A stretch of DNA of 64,000 nt from Gracilimonas sp040877545 (GTDB taxonomy: Bacteria > Bacteroidota > Rhodothermia > Balneolales > Balneolaceae). The position numbers were made by a program, and so were the translations under genes. The stretch is from contig JBBDNN010000081.1 in the NCBI GenBank assembly GCA_040877545.1, positions 1 to 64,000 of the forward strand, written 5' to 3'. The notes beneath the pieces were generated by a model that worked only from the letters and a program-made list of their open reading frames with translations, was not told the origin of the DNA and searched no databases. Shown here piece after piece: positions 28,583-37,979 of this stretch. The first letter of the stretch is position 1; each line of letters begins with the position of its first letter.

Positions 28583-29688
28583 TTAACTTTTGAGTTAAAA
28601 CTCATTTTCAACATTTGGTATCCATACCCGGAAAAATGGCCTAAATGCATAATTAATAAGGCAAAAAAAGAAAAAATTGCTATTACAGTAGGATGAGGAG
28701 CTTCTTTTTTTGAACTTTTCCAAACTTCAGCCTTCAAATAGCCATGTTCCTTAAACGATAACCTGATAGATTCAAAAAACAGAATAAAAAGAGCAGCACT
28801 AAGAATATAGCGTGAACCTAAAATTCCTTCTAAAAAAACACGATCAACTAATAGAAATAGTATCATTAATCCAACAAAAATAAAAGGAGCTTTACTTCGG
28901 AAAGGAATCTTCCCTCCATGCATTCTTGCTGTTAAAAACCTTCCTCTGCCGTAGCGAAAGTACTGCCTGAATAGTTGCGTAAAGCTTTTCCGCGGATAGT
29001 ACCAGAGTTTAATATCAGGACTTATATAAATTTTTCCATTTAATTCTTTCTGAATCCGAAAATTTATTTCTGCATCTTCATTGGTATGATTTGATTCTGT
29101 AAATCCTTTTAATTTCCTTAAATCCTCGGTACGAAAAGTACCCATCGGAACAGTATCAGAATATCCTTCATAGGTGGGATTGTAATGTTTGGCACCTCCA
29201 TTTCCCAACACACTTAAAACGGCAATTGCAGTTCCAGTTTGCACTAAATTGTAAGCAAGAAATCTGGCTGCACCACCAGCATTTCTGACATTTGGTATTT
29301 TCAAGCAATCTATACACTGTTTTATATAATCACTTCCATAATCACAATGTGCATCAGCTCTGAGGAATACTTCACCCTGCGCCTGATGGATCATTCTATT
29401 CAGCCCATATGATTGAAACTTCTCCGGATTTTCTACCAGCTTAACACGGGCATCTTTTTGAAACAACTCCTGTACTATTTCCCGGGTACGGTCTGTGCTT
29501 CCACCATCCGCTATCAATATCTCAATCAGGTTAGGATAGCTGGAGTTTAAAAAACCTGATACAACTCTCTCAATATGATCTTCTTCATTTAAAACCGGTA
29601 TACCAATGGTTACCGTAGGTTTTGCTGCAATATCTTGATGGTTCTGGCTAATATTTATTCGGAATTTTTTCGCTAAAGCTGGTTTCAC
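28576..29688 (-). CDS. Glycosyltransferase family 2 membrane protein (ExoA-like)
   Basis: A 370-residue protein with a GT-A domain in the first 240 residues (TIGIPVLNEEDHIERVVSG, then IADGGSTDRT with the DxD-type acidic region at LRADAHCDYG, and later NEDAEINFR) and two or three C-terminal hydrophobic segments, as in ExoA of succinoglycan synthesis. It likely adds a sugar to a lipid-linked intermediate at the membrane. First gene of the leftward sub-operon with wecB and a GT4 gene. Confidence 0.83.
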   Translation of the reverse strand: MKPALAKKFRINISQNHQDIAAKPTVTIGIPVLNEEDHIERVVSGFLNSSYPNLIEILIADGGSTDRTREIVQELFQKDARVKLVENPEKFQSYGLNRMIHQAQGEVFLRADAHCDYGSDYIKQCIDCLKIPNVRNAGGAARFLAYNLVQTGTAIAVLSVLGNGGAKHYNPTYEGYSDTVPMGTFRTEDLRKLKGFTESNHTNEDAEINFRIQKELNGKIYISPDIKLWYYPRKSFTQLFRQYFRYGRGRFLTARMHGGKIPFRSKAPFIFVGLMILFLLVDRVFLEGILGSRYILSAALFILFFESIRLSFKEHGYLKAEVWKSSKKEAPHPTVIAIFSFFALLIMHLGHFSGYGYQMLKMSFNSKVKW

Positions 29689-29736
29689 AACTACTAATTT
29701 TCTGCATTGAATATAACAACTTCTGTTTCAAATGAA

Positions 29737-30687
29737 TTAAACCCTGTTCCCACCACTTAATAAATATAAAATTGCCATTCGTACGGCTACACCATTTGTA
29801 ACCTGGTCGAGAATTACGGCGCGGTCGCTGTCGGCAACATCACTTTCCATTTCCACGCCACGGTTAATTGGTCCGGGATGCATAATTTTAAAATCAGGAT
29901 ATTTCTCGAGATGTGAAAGCTTTATTCCAAATCGTTCGTGATATTCGCGAAGTGATGGAAAATACTCTGTTCCTTTTCCTTGTCGCTCTAGTTGTATTCG
30001 CAAAGCCATAGCTACATCACACCAAGCTAAAGTTTCTTCCAGGTTGTGTGATATTTCCACTCCCATATTATTCACGAAAACCGGCATCAGTGTTTTGGGC
30101 CCGCATAAAATAACATTCGCTCCCAGTTTTTTAAGTCCGATAATGTTTGAGCGCACAACTCTGCTGTGAGAGATATCACCTATAATTGCAATATTTTTTC
30201 CTGTTAGATCCGGATGCAGCGTTTGCATGGTGAACATATCCAGCAGCGCTTGTGTGGGATGTTCATGCGCTCCATCACCTGCGTTTAAAATAGCCGCATC
30301 CACACATTTGGTAAGAAAATAAGGTACTCCCGGACTTTCATGCCGTACCACCACCATATCAATCTTCATGGAGCTTATATTGCGGATTGTATCTTTTAGT
30401 GATTCCCCTTTTTTGGTGCTGGATGAACTCGTGGAGAAATTAACTACATCCGCACCCATTCGTTTTTGAGCCAATTCAAAAGAAAGCCGTGTCCGGGTGC
30501 TGTTTTCATAAAAAAGATTTACAATGGTCCTATCGCGCAGTGTCGGAATTTTGGGAACCGGCCGGTCTAATATCTCCCGGAAATATTTTGCCTGTTCAAG
30601 AACATATAAAATATCTTCTTTGGAATAGTCGGACAGTCCCAGCAGGTGCTTCTGTGAAAATTCATAGGTAGAAGAGGTATCACTCAT
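29737..30687 (-). CDS. pyrB: Aspartate carbamoyltransferase, catalytic subunit
   Basis: Catalyses the first committed step of pyrimidine synthesis, carbamoyl phosphate plus aspartate to carbamoyl-aspartate. The 316-residue protein has the carbamoyl-phosphate signature FYENSTRTRLSFELAQKRMG, then GDGAHEHPTQALLD, and the aspartate-loop motif HPGPINRGVEM. Length is normal for the class without a PyrI regulatory subunit. It overlaps pyrR by 8 bp, a coupling familiar from pyrR-pyrB loci. Confidence 0.95.
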   Translation of the reverse strand: MSDTSSTYEFSQKHLLGLSDYSKEDILYVLEQAKYFREILDRPVPKIPTLRDRTIVNLFYENSTRTRLSFELAQKRMGADVVNFSTSSSSTKKGESLKDTIRNISSMKIDMVVVRHESPGVPYFLTKCVDAAILNAGDGAHEHPTQALLDMFTMQTLHPDLTGKNIAIIGDISHSRVVRSNIIGLKKLGANVILCGPKTLMPVFVNNMGVEISHNLEETLAWCDVAMALRIQLERQGKGTEYFPSLREYHERFGIKLSHLEKYPDFKIMHPGPINRGVEMESDVADSDRAVILDQVTNGVAVRMAILYLLSGGNRV

Positions 30688-31231
30688 TGTTATCTTCCTC
30701 CACTTCCACTACATAAACCGCATCTTCGCCATCCAGCTCTTTTACTTTTACGCGGACTTCTTCGTTTTCATAAGTAGGCACATACATTCCTTTATAATCG
30801 GCAGCGATGGGCAGTTCTCGGTGTCCGCGGTCAATCATGCAACAAAATTTGATGCTACGAGGGCGGCCGTACGACATCAACGCATCCATTGCCGAACGTA
30901 CCGTTCTGCCGGTATAAAGCACATCATCCACCAATACGATATCCCGGTCATAAAGATCAAAAGGAATTTCAGTGACCTTCACTTCCGGCATTTTCAGTTT
31001 AGAGCGATAATCATCCCTGTAAAAAGTAACATCCAACACGCCAAAATCAATTTCTGTCTCAAAGGTATTTTTAATTTCGCTGATAATTCGCTTTCCAATA
31101 TGTACGCCGCGTGTTTGCATGCCAATTACGGCAAGGCGGGAATTATCATCGTACGGCTCCAGGAATTGATGGGCAAACCGCAAATAAGTGCGGTCCAGAT
31201 CCTCGGATGTCATGATTTTAGCTTTATTCAA
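30680..31231 (-). CDS. pyrR: PyrR bifunctional regulator / uracil phosphoribosyltransferase
   Basis: A 183-residue type I phosphoribosyltransferase with the PRPP-binding motif DIVLVDDVLYTGRTVRSAMDAL and a basic surface typical of PyrR. In many bacteria PyrR binds UMP and a pyr mRNA hairpin to attenuate transcription; here I see no convincing leader terminator upstream in the 292-bp gap, so the regulatory mode may be different or the protein may act mainly as an enzyme. Operon partner of pyrB. Confidence 0.9.
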   Translation of the reverse strand: MNKAKIMTSEDLDRTYLRFAHQFLEPYDDNSRLAVIGMQTRGVHIGKRIISEIKNTFETEIDFGVLDVTFYRDDYRSKLKMPEVKVTEIPFDLYDRDIVLVDDVLYTGRTVRSAMDALMSYGRPRSIKFCCMIDRGHRELPIAADYKGMYVPTYENEEVRVKVKELDGEDAVYVVEVEEDNNE

Positions 31232-31523
31232 GCGGGAGTTCCTTTTTGCTTTTGAGTGGCAAAGTTAGCGTTTGTACACAGTAAATGCCAAAGGGAAATG
31301 CGGTGCATCTTTGGGCTATACAAAGCAGCATGATCATCTTAAAGGAGATTCAAATTCTTGCACTATAATTTTTATAATTGCCCTTAGGCACGGCAGACTT
31401 TAGAAAATATTATAATGGCACCCCACAATCACCAACCAACCCTGTTGTTAGTCCTTTCATTTAGCTCCTAATCTCGGTATTATTGGCACCCCAAAAAATG
31501 CTTTAAAGACTAACACCGTATCC

Positions 31524-32729
31524 ATGAAAATACACGAGTATCAAGCCAAAGAAATTCTTGAGAAATACGGCGTTCCTGTTCCTGCGGGTATCGCCACCAC
31601 TACTGTTGAGGAGACAGTAGAAGCCGCAAAAAAATTGAAAGAAAATGGAGCCACTTTATTTGTTGTGAAGGCTCAAATTCATGCCGGTGGACGTGGGAAA
31701 GGCCGCACCAAAAAGAACAATTCGAAAGGTGTGGTGCTGTGTAAATCTATTGATGAAGTACGGGAAACAGCAGAAGCCCTTCTGGGCGATGTGCTGGTTA
31801 CCATACAGACAGGCGAGGAAGGACAGCTCGTTCAGCGCTTATATGTAACAGATGGTGTGGAGATAAAATCTGAGTTTTATCTCGGCATCTTGATGGACCG
31901 CGTAGTTAGTAAAAATGTAATTATGGTTTCAACTGAAGGCGGCGTAGAGATAGAAAAAGTAGCCGAAGACACTCCTGAAAAAATTGTTAAAGAATGGGTT
32001 GAACCCGGAATGGATCTTCAGCCAAATCAGGCGAGGCATTTAGCATTTGCCTTAGGTCTTGAAGGAGACGCCGTGAAAAAAGGCGCGAAATTTATTCAGG
32101 CATTATACAAAGCATACGAAGAAACAGATGCGAGTATGTTTGAAATCAACCCATTAATTGTCACACCTGATAATGACGTGATGGCCTTAGATGCCAAAGT
32201 TACTTTTGATGACAACGCACTCTATCGCCATAAAGATATTGCGGAGTTAAAAGATGAGGCCGAAGAAAACCCATACGAGCTGGAGGCACAAGAATACAAT
32301 CTCAATTACATCAAACTGGATGGAAATGTTGGTTGTATGGTGAATGGCGCAGGATTGGCTATGGCTACTATGGATATCATTAAACTCTCCGGCGGCGAGC
32401 CGGCTAACTTTTTAGATGTAGGCGGCGGCGCAAATGTTGATACCGTAAAAAACGGATTTCGAATTATCCTGAAAGATCCCAACGTAAAAGCAATCCTGAT
32501 CAATATTTTTGGTGGAATTGTGCGCTGCGACCGTGTTGCTAATGGGGTAATTGAAGCCGTGAAAGATCCTGAAATTGCCGAGAAGGTGAAAAATGTGCCA
32601 ATTATTGTCCGTCTTCAGGGAACCAATGCAGAAGAGGCCAAAGAAATTATTGACAACTCGGGACTGAACGTGATTTCAGCTGTTTTACTGAAAGAAGCAG
32701 CCGAGGAAGTTTCTAAAGTGTTGGCATAA
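31524..32729 (+). CDS. sucC: Succinyl-CoA ligase (ADP-forming), beta subunit
   Basis: TCA-cycle enzyme subunit that binds nucleotide and, with SucD, converts succinyl-CoA to succinate with ATP formation. The 401-residue protein has the ATP-grasp opening MKIHEYQAKEILEKYGVPVP, KAQIHAGGRGKG, the segment DVGGGANVDTVKNGF and NIFGGIVRCDRVANGVI of the ligase domain. The alpha-subunit gene sucD is not adjacent, which is common in Bacteroidota-type genomes. It is monocistronic and ends in a long inverted repeat shared with the convergent bshA. Confidence 0.95.
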   Translation: MKIHEYQAKEILEKYGVPVPAGIATTTVEETVEAAKKLKENGATLFVVKAQIHAGGRGKGRTKKNNSKGVVLCKSIDEVRETAEALLGDVLVTIQTGEEGQLVQRLYVTDGVEIKSEFYLGILMDRVVSKNVIMVSTEGGVEIEKVAEDTPEKIVKEWVEPGMDLQPNQARHLAFALGLEGDAVKKGAKFIQALYKAYEETDASMFEINPLIVTPDNDVMALDAKVTFDDNALYRHKDIAELKDEAEENPYELEAQEYNLNYIKLDGNVGCMVNGAGLAMATMDIIKLSGGEPANFLDVGGGANVDTVKNGFRIILKDPNVKAILINIFGGIVRCDRVANGVIEAVKDPEIAEKVKNVPIIVRLQGTNAEEAKEIIDNSGLNVISAVLLKEAAEEVSKVLA

Positions 32730-32815
32730 AAAAATTATAATGTTGAGAATAAATGTTGAATGATTGAATGAATTTTATCGCTGAAATTCATTTCAACATT
32801 TAGCATTTATAATTT
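32730..32815. terminator. Nested inverted repeat between convergent sucC and bshA
   Basis: Several complementary arms are nested: AAATTATAA (about 32731) with TTATAATTT (about 32807), AAATGTTGA (32751) with TCAACATTT (ending 32801), and AATGAATTT (32767-32775) with AAATTCATT (32784-32792) around a short loop. The A-rich run after the sucC stop and T-rich flanks make it a plausible bidirectional terminator for the convergent genes. Confidence 0.6.
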
Positions 32816-33961
32816 AACATTTTTCTCCACCATCTCTTTCATCACTTCCTGGTAAAAGGTTTCGTACTGCTCAACAATTAAATCCTGGTTAAACGACTCG
32901 GCGTGTTTTCTGGCATTTATTGACAACTGGGTATGTAATGCAGAATCAGATAGAATTTTAACCGCATAATTGGCCATACAATCCACATCATCCAGATCAC
33001 ACAGATAACCGGTTTCTCCGTGGATATTCACTTCCGGCAAACCACCCACATCAGAACTTATGACCGGCACACTGCAACTCAGAGCTTCGAGTGCCGCAAG
33101 CCCAAATGTTTCTGAGCCGGATGGAATCAGAAATAAATCTGCAATGGATAGTACGTCTTCTACCTTTTCCAGTTTACCAAGAAACCGGACCTGATCACAA
33201 ATCCCCAACTCGCGGCATTGTTTTTCTGCCTTCTTGCGATCTGGTCCGTCGCCCACTAATAGCAGCTTACTTTTAATTCCACTTTCTAATACTTTTGAGA
33301 AGATGGAAATAACAGCCGGCACTCTTTTTACTTTTCTGAAATTAGAAACATGCACAATCACCTTCTCATCTTCCGGGCAGATTGCTTTCTTGAAATGAGA
33401 TTTATTTGATTTCTGAAAACGATCCAAATCTATAAAATTCGGAACCACCCGAATATCCTGATTAATTTCAAAACGATTGTACGTCTCCTGCTTTAAATAC
33501 TCCGATACTGCTGTAACCCCATCACTTTTATCAATAGAAAATTCCACTACATGCTTATAGCTCGGGTCGCTTCCAACTAACGTGATATCCGTGCCGTGAA
33601 GCGTTGTGATAACGGCAACTTTTCTGCCTTTTTCTGCCATAATTTGTTTGGCCAGATAAGCACTTGTAGCATGGGGAAGCGCGTAATGAACATGTAATAA
33701 ATCCAAATCCTGATACTCGATAAGATTTACCATTTGGGTAGCCAGGGCTAAATCATAGGGCGGAAATTCGAATAAGGGATAGGTGTTAATGGATACTTCA
33801 TGATAAGTGATGTCGGTATCCAGTGTGTTTAACCGGGCGGGACGGGCATAGCTTAGAACATGGATTTTATGCCCTTTTTTTGCAAGAGTTTTAGCGAGTT
33901 CTGTAGCAACAACACCACTGCCGCCAAAAGTTGGGTAACAAACAATTCCAATATTCATCAA
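32807..33961 (-). CDS. bshA: Bacillithiol glycosyltransferase BshA
   Basis: Transfers GlcNAc from UDP-GlcNAc to L-malate, the first step of bacillithiol synthesis. The 384-residue GT4 enzyme shows the BshA-specific opening GIVCYPTFGGSGVVATELAK, HVHYALPHATSAYLAKQI and donor motif PSGSETFGLAALEALSCSVP. Bacillithiol is made by Firmicutes and by Bacteroidota/Deinococcus relatives, which fits the organism guess. Divergent from yebC across 300 bp in which I see only AT-rich promoter-like DNA. A start one residue later (ATG 33958) is equivalent. Confidence 0.92.
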   Translation of the reverse strand: MMNIGIVCYPTFGGSGVVATELAKTLAKKGHKIHVLSYARPARLNTLDTDITYHEVSINTYPLFEFPPYDLALATQMVNLIEYQDLDLLHVHYALPHATSAYLAKQIMAEKGRKVAVITTLHGTDITLVGSDPSYKHVVEFSIDKSDGVTAVSEYLKQETYNRFEINQDIRVVPNFIDLDRFQKSNKSHFKKAICPEDEKVIVHVSNFRKVKRVPAVISIFSKVLESGIKSKLLLVGDGPDRKKAEKQCRELGICDQVRFLGKLEKVEDVLSIADLFLIPSGSETFGLAALEALSCSVPVISSDVGGLPEVNIHGETGYLCDLDDVDCMANYAVKILSDSALHTQLSINARKHAESFNQDLIVEQYETFYQEVMKEMVEKNVKL

Positions 33962-34261
33962 TAATAGTATTTAAAAATTCTGGATAAACGTTCGAAAATA
34001 TACATTCTTTTGCGGTAATATGAGCCTTAACATATCCTTTAATCAGATATGTTCCTTTATAGATTTTTTTGATTAACACGATCACTGATTTCATCGGGTT
34101 TCCTGCCATTTACCTCGTCCTGAAAAATTTAAACCTTAAAATCATCTTTCAGCTAAAAGAATTCCCAGGATAAATTTCTTTGCAACGGGATTCTTATCCG
34201 TACATTCATTTTTGTATATTTAAAGGCTTAATCAATCTATAACATTTGAGAAAAACCTCCT

Positions 34262-35017
34262 ATGGCAGGACATTCGAAATGGGCGAATATTCGCCACAAA
34301 AAAGCTAAGGAAGACGCCAAGCGTTCTAAAGTTTTTACCAAACATATCAAAGAGCTTACAGTAGCTGCCCGGGAAGGCGGAGGCGATCCAGATGGAAATC
34401 CACGGCTTTCTCTGGCCATTGAAAATGCCAAAGCTGATAACATGCCGAAAGATAATATCGAACGTGCCATTAAACGCGGCAGCGGTGATGGGGAGGATGG
34501 CGCTACCTATGAAGAAGCTACTTTTGAAGGATATGGCCCCGGCGGTATTGCTTATTTTGTGGAAGTTACTACAGATAACAACAATCGTACAGTGAGTGAT
34601 ATCCGGCATATTTTTACCAAGCATGGAGGTAATATGGGTACCAATGGCTCCGTTGGATATATGTTCGAGCAAAAAGGGATGATTCAAATTCCCGCAAATG
34701 AACATGACGATGAGGAATTTATGCTTCAGGCAATTGATGCCGGGGCAATAGATGTTGATACAGAAGAGGATTTGTTTGTAGTTTATACTTCTCGCGAAGA
34801 TCTTTTTGATGTGCGAAATTCGTTGGAGAAATCGGGCTATGAAATTGAATCGGCGCAGCTTATTCGTGAAGCGGTTACCGAGACAAAAGTTGATTCGGAT
34901 ACTGCTATCTCCAATCTTAAGATGATGGAAAAATTTGAAGAGAATGACGATGTTAACAACGTATTCACCAATATGTTGATGGATGATGAAACCATTACTT
35001 TAGCTGAAAACCTATAA
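34262..35017 (+). CDS. YebC/PmpR-family protein
   Basis: A 251-residue protein of the YebC/PmpR family, variously reported as a DNA-binding regulator and as a translation factor relieving ribosome stalling. The signature N terminus is MAGHSKWANIRHKKAKEDAK, followed by GNPRLSLAIENAKADNMPKDNIERAI and the middle-domain GYGPGG(I)AYFVE segment. Full length and conserved. The BatC-like gene starts with GTG 5 bp after its stop. Confidence 0.92.
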   Translation: MAGHSKWANIRHKKAKEDAKRSKVFTKHIKELTVAAREGGGDPDGNPRLSLAIENAKADNMPKDNIERAIKRGSGDGEDGATYEEATFEGYGPGGIAYFVEVTTDNNNRTVSDIRHIFTKHGGNMGTNGSVGYMFEQKGMIQIPANEHDDEEFMLQAIDAGAIDVDTEEDLFVVYTSREDLFDVRNSLEKSGYEIESAQLIREAVTETKVDSDTAISNLKMMEKFEENDDVNNVFTNMLMDDETITLAENL

Positions 35018-35022
35018 TACCT

Positions 35023-35664
35023 GTGATTAAAAATATTGCTTACATACTGCTTTTTGTGGTTTTATCAGCCTCAGCTGTAAATGATGCCCGCAAAGGTAAT
35101 GAAGCGTTTGAAAACGGCAATTATGAAGAAGCTGAACGGTTGTATGCCTTAGCCATTGAGCAAGACCCGGAAAATGAAAAGCTGTATTTTAACCTTGGTA
35201 ATGCACAGGCAAAACAAGGAAAAACGGAAGAAGCTATTCAGTCTTATATGGAATTTCGCAACCTGTCGGAATCTCCTGAAGAAAAAGCACTTGCTGAGTT
35301 TAACATAGGTACACTGCTTGCTGAAAGTGAAAAATGGCAACCGGCTGCATCACACCTTAAAAACTCCCTGAAGTTGAATCCCAATGATCCTGATGCGAAA
35401 TTCAATTATGAACGGGCGATATCTGAGCAGAAAAAAGAGGAGGACCAGCAAGATGATCAACAAGATCAGGGCGATCAGGAACCGCCGGAACCTTCCGATT
35501 ATGCCAAAGCCATGAAAAAGCAGGCTGAGAAATTGGTTGCTCAGCGGCAGTATGCGCAAGCATATGATTTAATGATGAGAGCTCTCGAAGCTGACGAAAC
35601 CGTCCAGGCTTTTAATGCGTTTATAGAACGCACCAAAAATGTTACCGACATCGATTCAAATTAA
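35023..35664 (+). CDS. TPR-repeat protein, BatC-like
   Basis: A 213-residue exported protein: signal peptide of about 18 residues (ending LSASA), then three TPR units (GNEAFENGNYEEAERLYALA, LYFNLGNAQAKQGKTEEAIQ, and ALAEFNIGTLLAESEKWQPA), an acidic/glutamine linker with EEDQQDDQQDQGDQE, and a last helical region. This is the arrangement of BatC in Bacteroides-type aerotolerance (Bat) operons, where it is thought to form a periplasmic complex with BatD and BatE. GTG 35023 is the start nearest the signal peptide. Confidence 0.72.
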   Translation: MIKNIAYILLFVVLSASAVNDARKGNEAFENGNYEEAERLYALAIEQDPENEKLYFNLGNAQAKQGKTEEAIQSYMEFRNLSESPEEKALAEFNIGTLLAESEKWQPAASHLKNSLKLNPNDPDAKFNYERAISEQKKEEDQQDDQQDQGDQEPPEPSDYAKAMKKQAEKLVAQRQYAQAYDLMMRALEADETVQAFNAFIERTKNVTDIDSN

Positions 35665-35668
35665 TATT

Positions 35669-36256
35669 ATGAACACCCTCAAAAGTAAATATAGTTTTGG
35701 GTTAAAAAATATTTCAGCCCTGCCTGAATGGACGGGGAAAATGTTATTAACTGTGATTTTCTCTTTGATGGTATCTTTCACGGCCTCTGCCCAAAATGCT
35801 GATGATTATTTTCACAATGGAGCTCAGTCTTTCATTGGAGCAGATTTACAGGATGCCATAAGTTATGTGCAGGAAGGTTTAGCTCAATATCCCAACGACC
35901 CCAAATTGAATGCGCTGCTTCAAAAGCTTGAGGAAGAGCAGGAAAGACAACAGCAACAACAGCAGGATCAAAACCAGCAACAGCAAAATCAGGATGAGCA
36001 GGAGCAACAACAGCAGGAATCAGAACAGGAGCAGGATCAAAATCAGGAAGAACAAGAGCAGCAAGAAAGTGAGGGCGATAACGGCGAAGAAGAGCAACAA
36101 CAGGAACAGGAAACTGAAGGATTAGAGCCTCAACAAATAAGTAAAGAAGATGCTGAAAAAATTCTTCAGGCTTTAGCTCAGAAAGAAAAAGAATTGCTGA
36201 AAGAGTTTAAAAAACAAAAAACTGATGGAAGTGCAAAGCATGAGAAAGATTGGTAA
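35669..36256 (+). CDS. Gln/Glu-rich periplasmic protein in the bat cluster (BatC-like)
   Basis: A 195-residue protein from ATG 35669. A membrane signal around residues 28-46 (LLTVIFSLMVSFTASAQ) is followed by one TPR-like unit (ADDYFHNGAQSFIGADLQDA), then about 65 residues composed almost only of Gln and Glu, then a helical KEDAEKILQALAQKEKELLKE end. The same type of low-complexity acidic linker is found in BatC proteins. It overlaps batD by 17 bp. An upstream start at 35639 would lie within the preceding gene. Confidence 0.7.
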   Translation: MNTLKSKYSFGLKNISALPEWTGKMLLTVIFSLMVSFTASAQNADDYFHNGAQSFIGADLQDAISYVQEGLAQYPNDPKLNALLQKLEEEQERQQQQQQDQNQQQQNQDEQEQQQQESEQEQDQNQEEQEQQESEGDNGEEEQQQEQETEGLEPQQISKEDAEKILQALAQKEKELLKEFKKQKTDGSAKHEKDW

Positions 36257-37979
36257 CCTTCATCATTGCCTGATTCTCTTTTTCATAGCCCTGTTTTGCA
36301 CCTCTGTAAGCCAGGCACAACAAGTTCAGGTTGAAGCAGAACTTTCCGAAACAAATATTTTTACCGGAGAGCAAGTCCAGCTCAAGGTTATAATTTCCGG
36401 CACCTCGCTTAGTTCCGTAGATCAACCCTCCCTTCCAGAAATCGATGAACTTAGATGGCTGCAGGGAAGTACCTCCCGGGGATCACAATATTCTCTTATA
36501 AATGGCCAGCCTTCGGTAACCTATACTTTTGGCTATACTTTTATAGCTCAAACGCCTGGTAGTTACACAGTTCCTCCCATTCAGGTGCAAGTAAACGGAG
36601 AAACCTTTACAACCCAGCCGATTGATTTTAAAATCCTGGATAGCAGCACCTCTGATGAAGGTCAGCGATCCCCCGACATTTACCTTCGGCTGGAACCTGA
36701 TCTCAGCTCACCTGTGGTGGGGCAGCAGGTAGTGGCCGATATCATACTTTATTTCAAAAGTGGTATAGAAGTATCTTCCTATCAGGCTTCGCCGGGATGG
36801 AAAGCTGAAGGTTTTTGGAAAGAAGAATTAGATAATCCACAACGTGCACAAACTACCTCAACCATCATAAACGGAGTGCGTTATCAGCGGGCAAAGTTGC
36901 TGCAATATGCTATTTTCCCGACAAAAGCGGGAGATCTCACATTGAGTCCTTTCGAGATTACCGTCTCGGTTCGTCAACGAAGAAGCTCAGATCCCTTTGG
37001 CTTCGGAATGGGACAGGAAAGAATGAACCTGGAAACCCTTCCCGAAACTCTAAAGGTAAAACCTCTTCCCAGGCTTAATGATGGAGCTTTTATTGGCGCG
37101 GTCGGTAATTTCCAAATTAACAGGGAAATTTCAACAACGGATGCTTTGGTTGGCGAGAGTATTGAAATCACCACAACCATTAGCGGCTCGGGAAATGTTC
37201 CCCTGGTAAATAAGCCGGAATACGATTATCCTGAATCGCTTGAGAAATATAATCCACAACAAAATTCTTCTATTTCAAGAGCCAACCGGCAAATTTCGGG
37301 AAAGAAAACGTTCACGGATATAGTTATCGCGAGGAATGAAGGAAATTTTACCATTCCGGAAATGAAAGTTGCCTGGTTTGAGCCTGAAAAAGAATCTTAT
37401 TCTACAACCACGCTTCCGCGCTTGCACTTTGAAGTTAAAAGAGATCCTGATGCCGTGGTTACTACCCAAAACCGTTTGCGACTAAATGTACAACCTATTA
37501 CCGGCCTTGCTCAATGGACTACCCCTGCAAATGCTCCCCTGTATAAACGTACCTCAGTTTGGGTTTTACTCTTTCTGGTATTGGCAGTGACAGGCATTTT
37601 ATATATTTATAAAATGTATACCAACCGCATGAATACTGACACAGCTTTTGCCCGCTCCCAAACTGCCCGTGTGAAAGCACAGAAAACTCTGGAAGAAGCC
37701 GGGCATACCAGCAACGTCAAATCAGGATATTATCTAATTGAAAAAGCACTCTTTCAGTTTATAACAGATAAGCTAAATCTACCGCCAGCAGGATTATCCT
37801 CCCAAAAAATTATTGCTGAGGTGGAAAAAATTGCAGATCCACAAACTACAGCAGAGTTGAGACGTCTGTTCAATAAATGCGAAACAATTGCTTATGCACC
37901 CAATGCAACCCAGGATACGCTGCACTCCGATATTGAAAAAACAAAAATGTTGATAAAAACTATCGAAAAATTGAAATGA
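36240..37979 (+). CDS. BatD-family protein
   Basis: A 579-residue protein: signal peptide ending SQAQ, then extended beta-sandwich domains (VEAELSETNIFTGEQVQLKV ... VGQQVVADIILYFKSGIEVS ... VGESIEITTTISGSGNVPL), a transmembrane helix at about 440-460 (VWVLLFLVLAVTGILYIY) and a cytoplasmic helical tail. This is the BatD (oxygen tolerance) architecture. ATG 36240 gives a proper signal peptide; an ATG at 36225 is upstream. The stop overlaps the batE ATG in ATGA. BatA/BatB and MoxR genes usually nearby are not in the window. Confidence 0.85.
   Translation: MRKIGNLHHCLILFFIALFCTSVSQAQQVQVEAELSETNIFTGEQVQLKVIISGTSLSSVDQPSLPEIDELRWLQGSTSRGSQYSLINGQPSVTYTFGYTFIAQTPGSYTVPPIQVQVNGETFTTQPIDFKILDSSTSDEGQRSPDIYLRLEPDLSSPVVGQQVVADIILYFKSGIEVSSYQASPGWKAEGFWKEELDNPQRAQTTSTIINGVRYQRAKLLQYAIFPTKAGDLTLSPFEITVSVRQRRSSDPFGFGMGQERMNLETLPETLKVKPLPRLNDGAFIGAVGNFQINREISTTDALVGESIEITTTISGSGNVPLVNKPEYDYPESLEKYNPQQNSSISRANRQISGKKTFTDIVIARNEGNFTIPEMKVAWFEPEKESYSTTTLPRLHFEVKRDPDAVVTTQNRLRLNVQPITGLAQWTTPANAPLYKRTSVWVLLFLVLAVTGILYIYKMYTNRMNTDTAFARSQTARVKAQKTLEEAGHTSNVKSGYYLIEKALFQFITDKLNLPPAGLSSQKIIAEVEKIADPQTTAELRRLFNKCETIAYAPNATQDTLHSDIEKTKMLIKTIEKLK

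Noticed and set aside
31481..31505. Sigma-54-type promoter before sucC (TGGCAC...TGC)
   Set aside because: The spacing between the TGGCAC and TGC elements is about 3 nt too long for a -24/-12 promoter.
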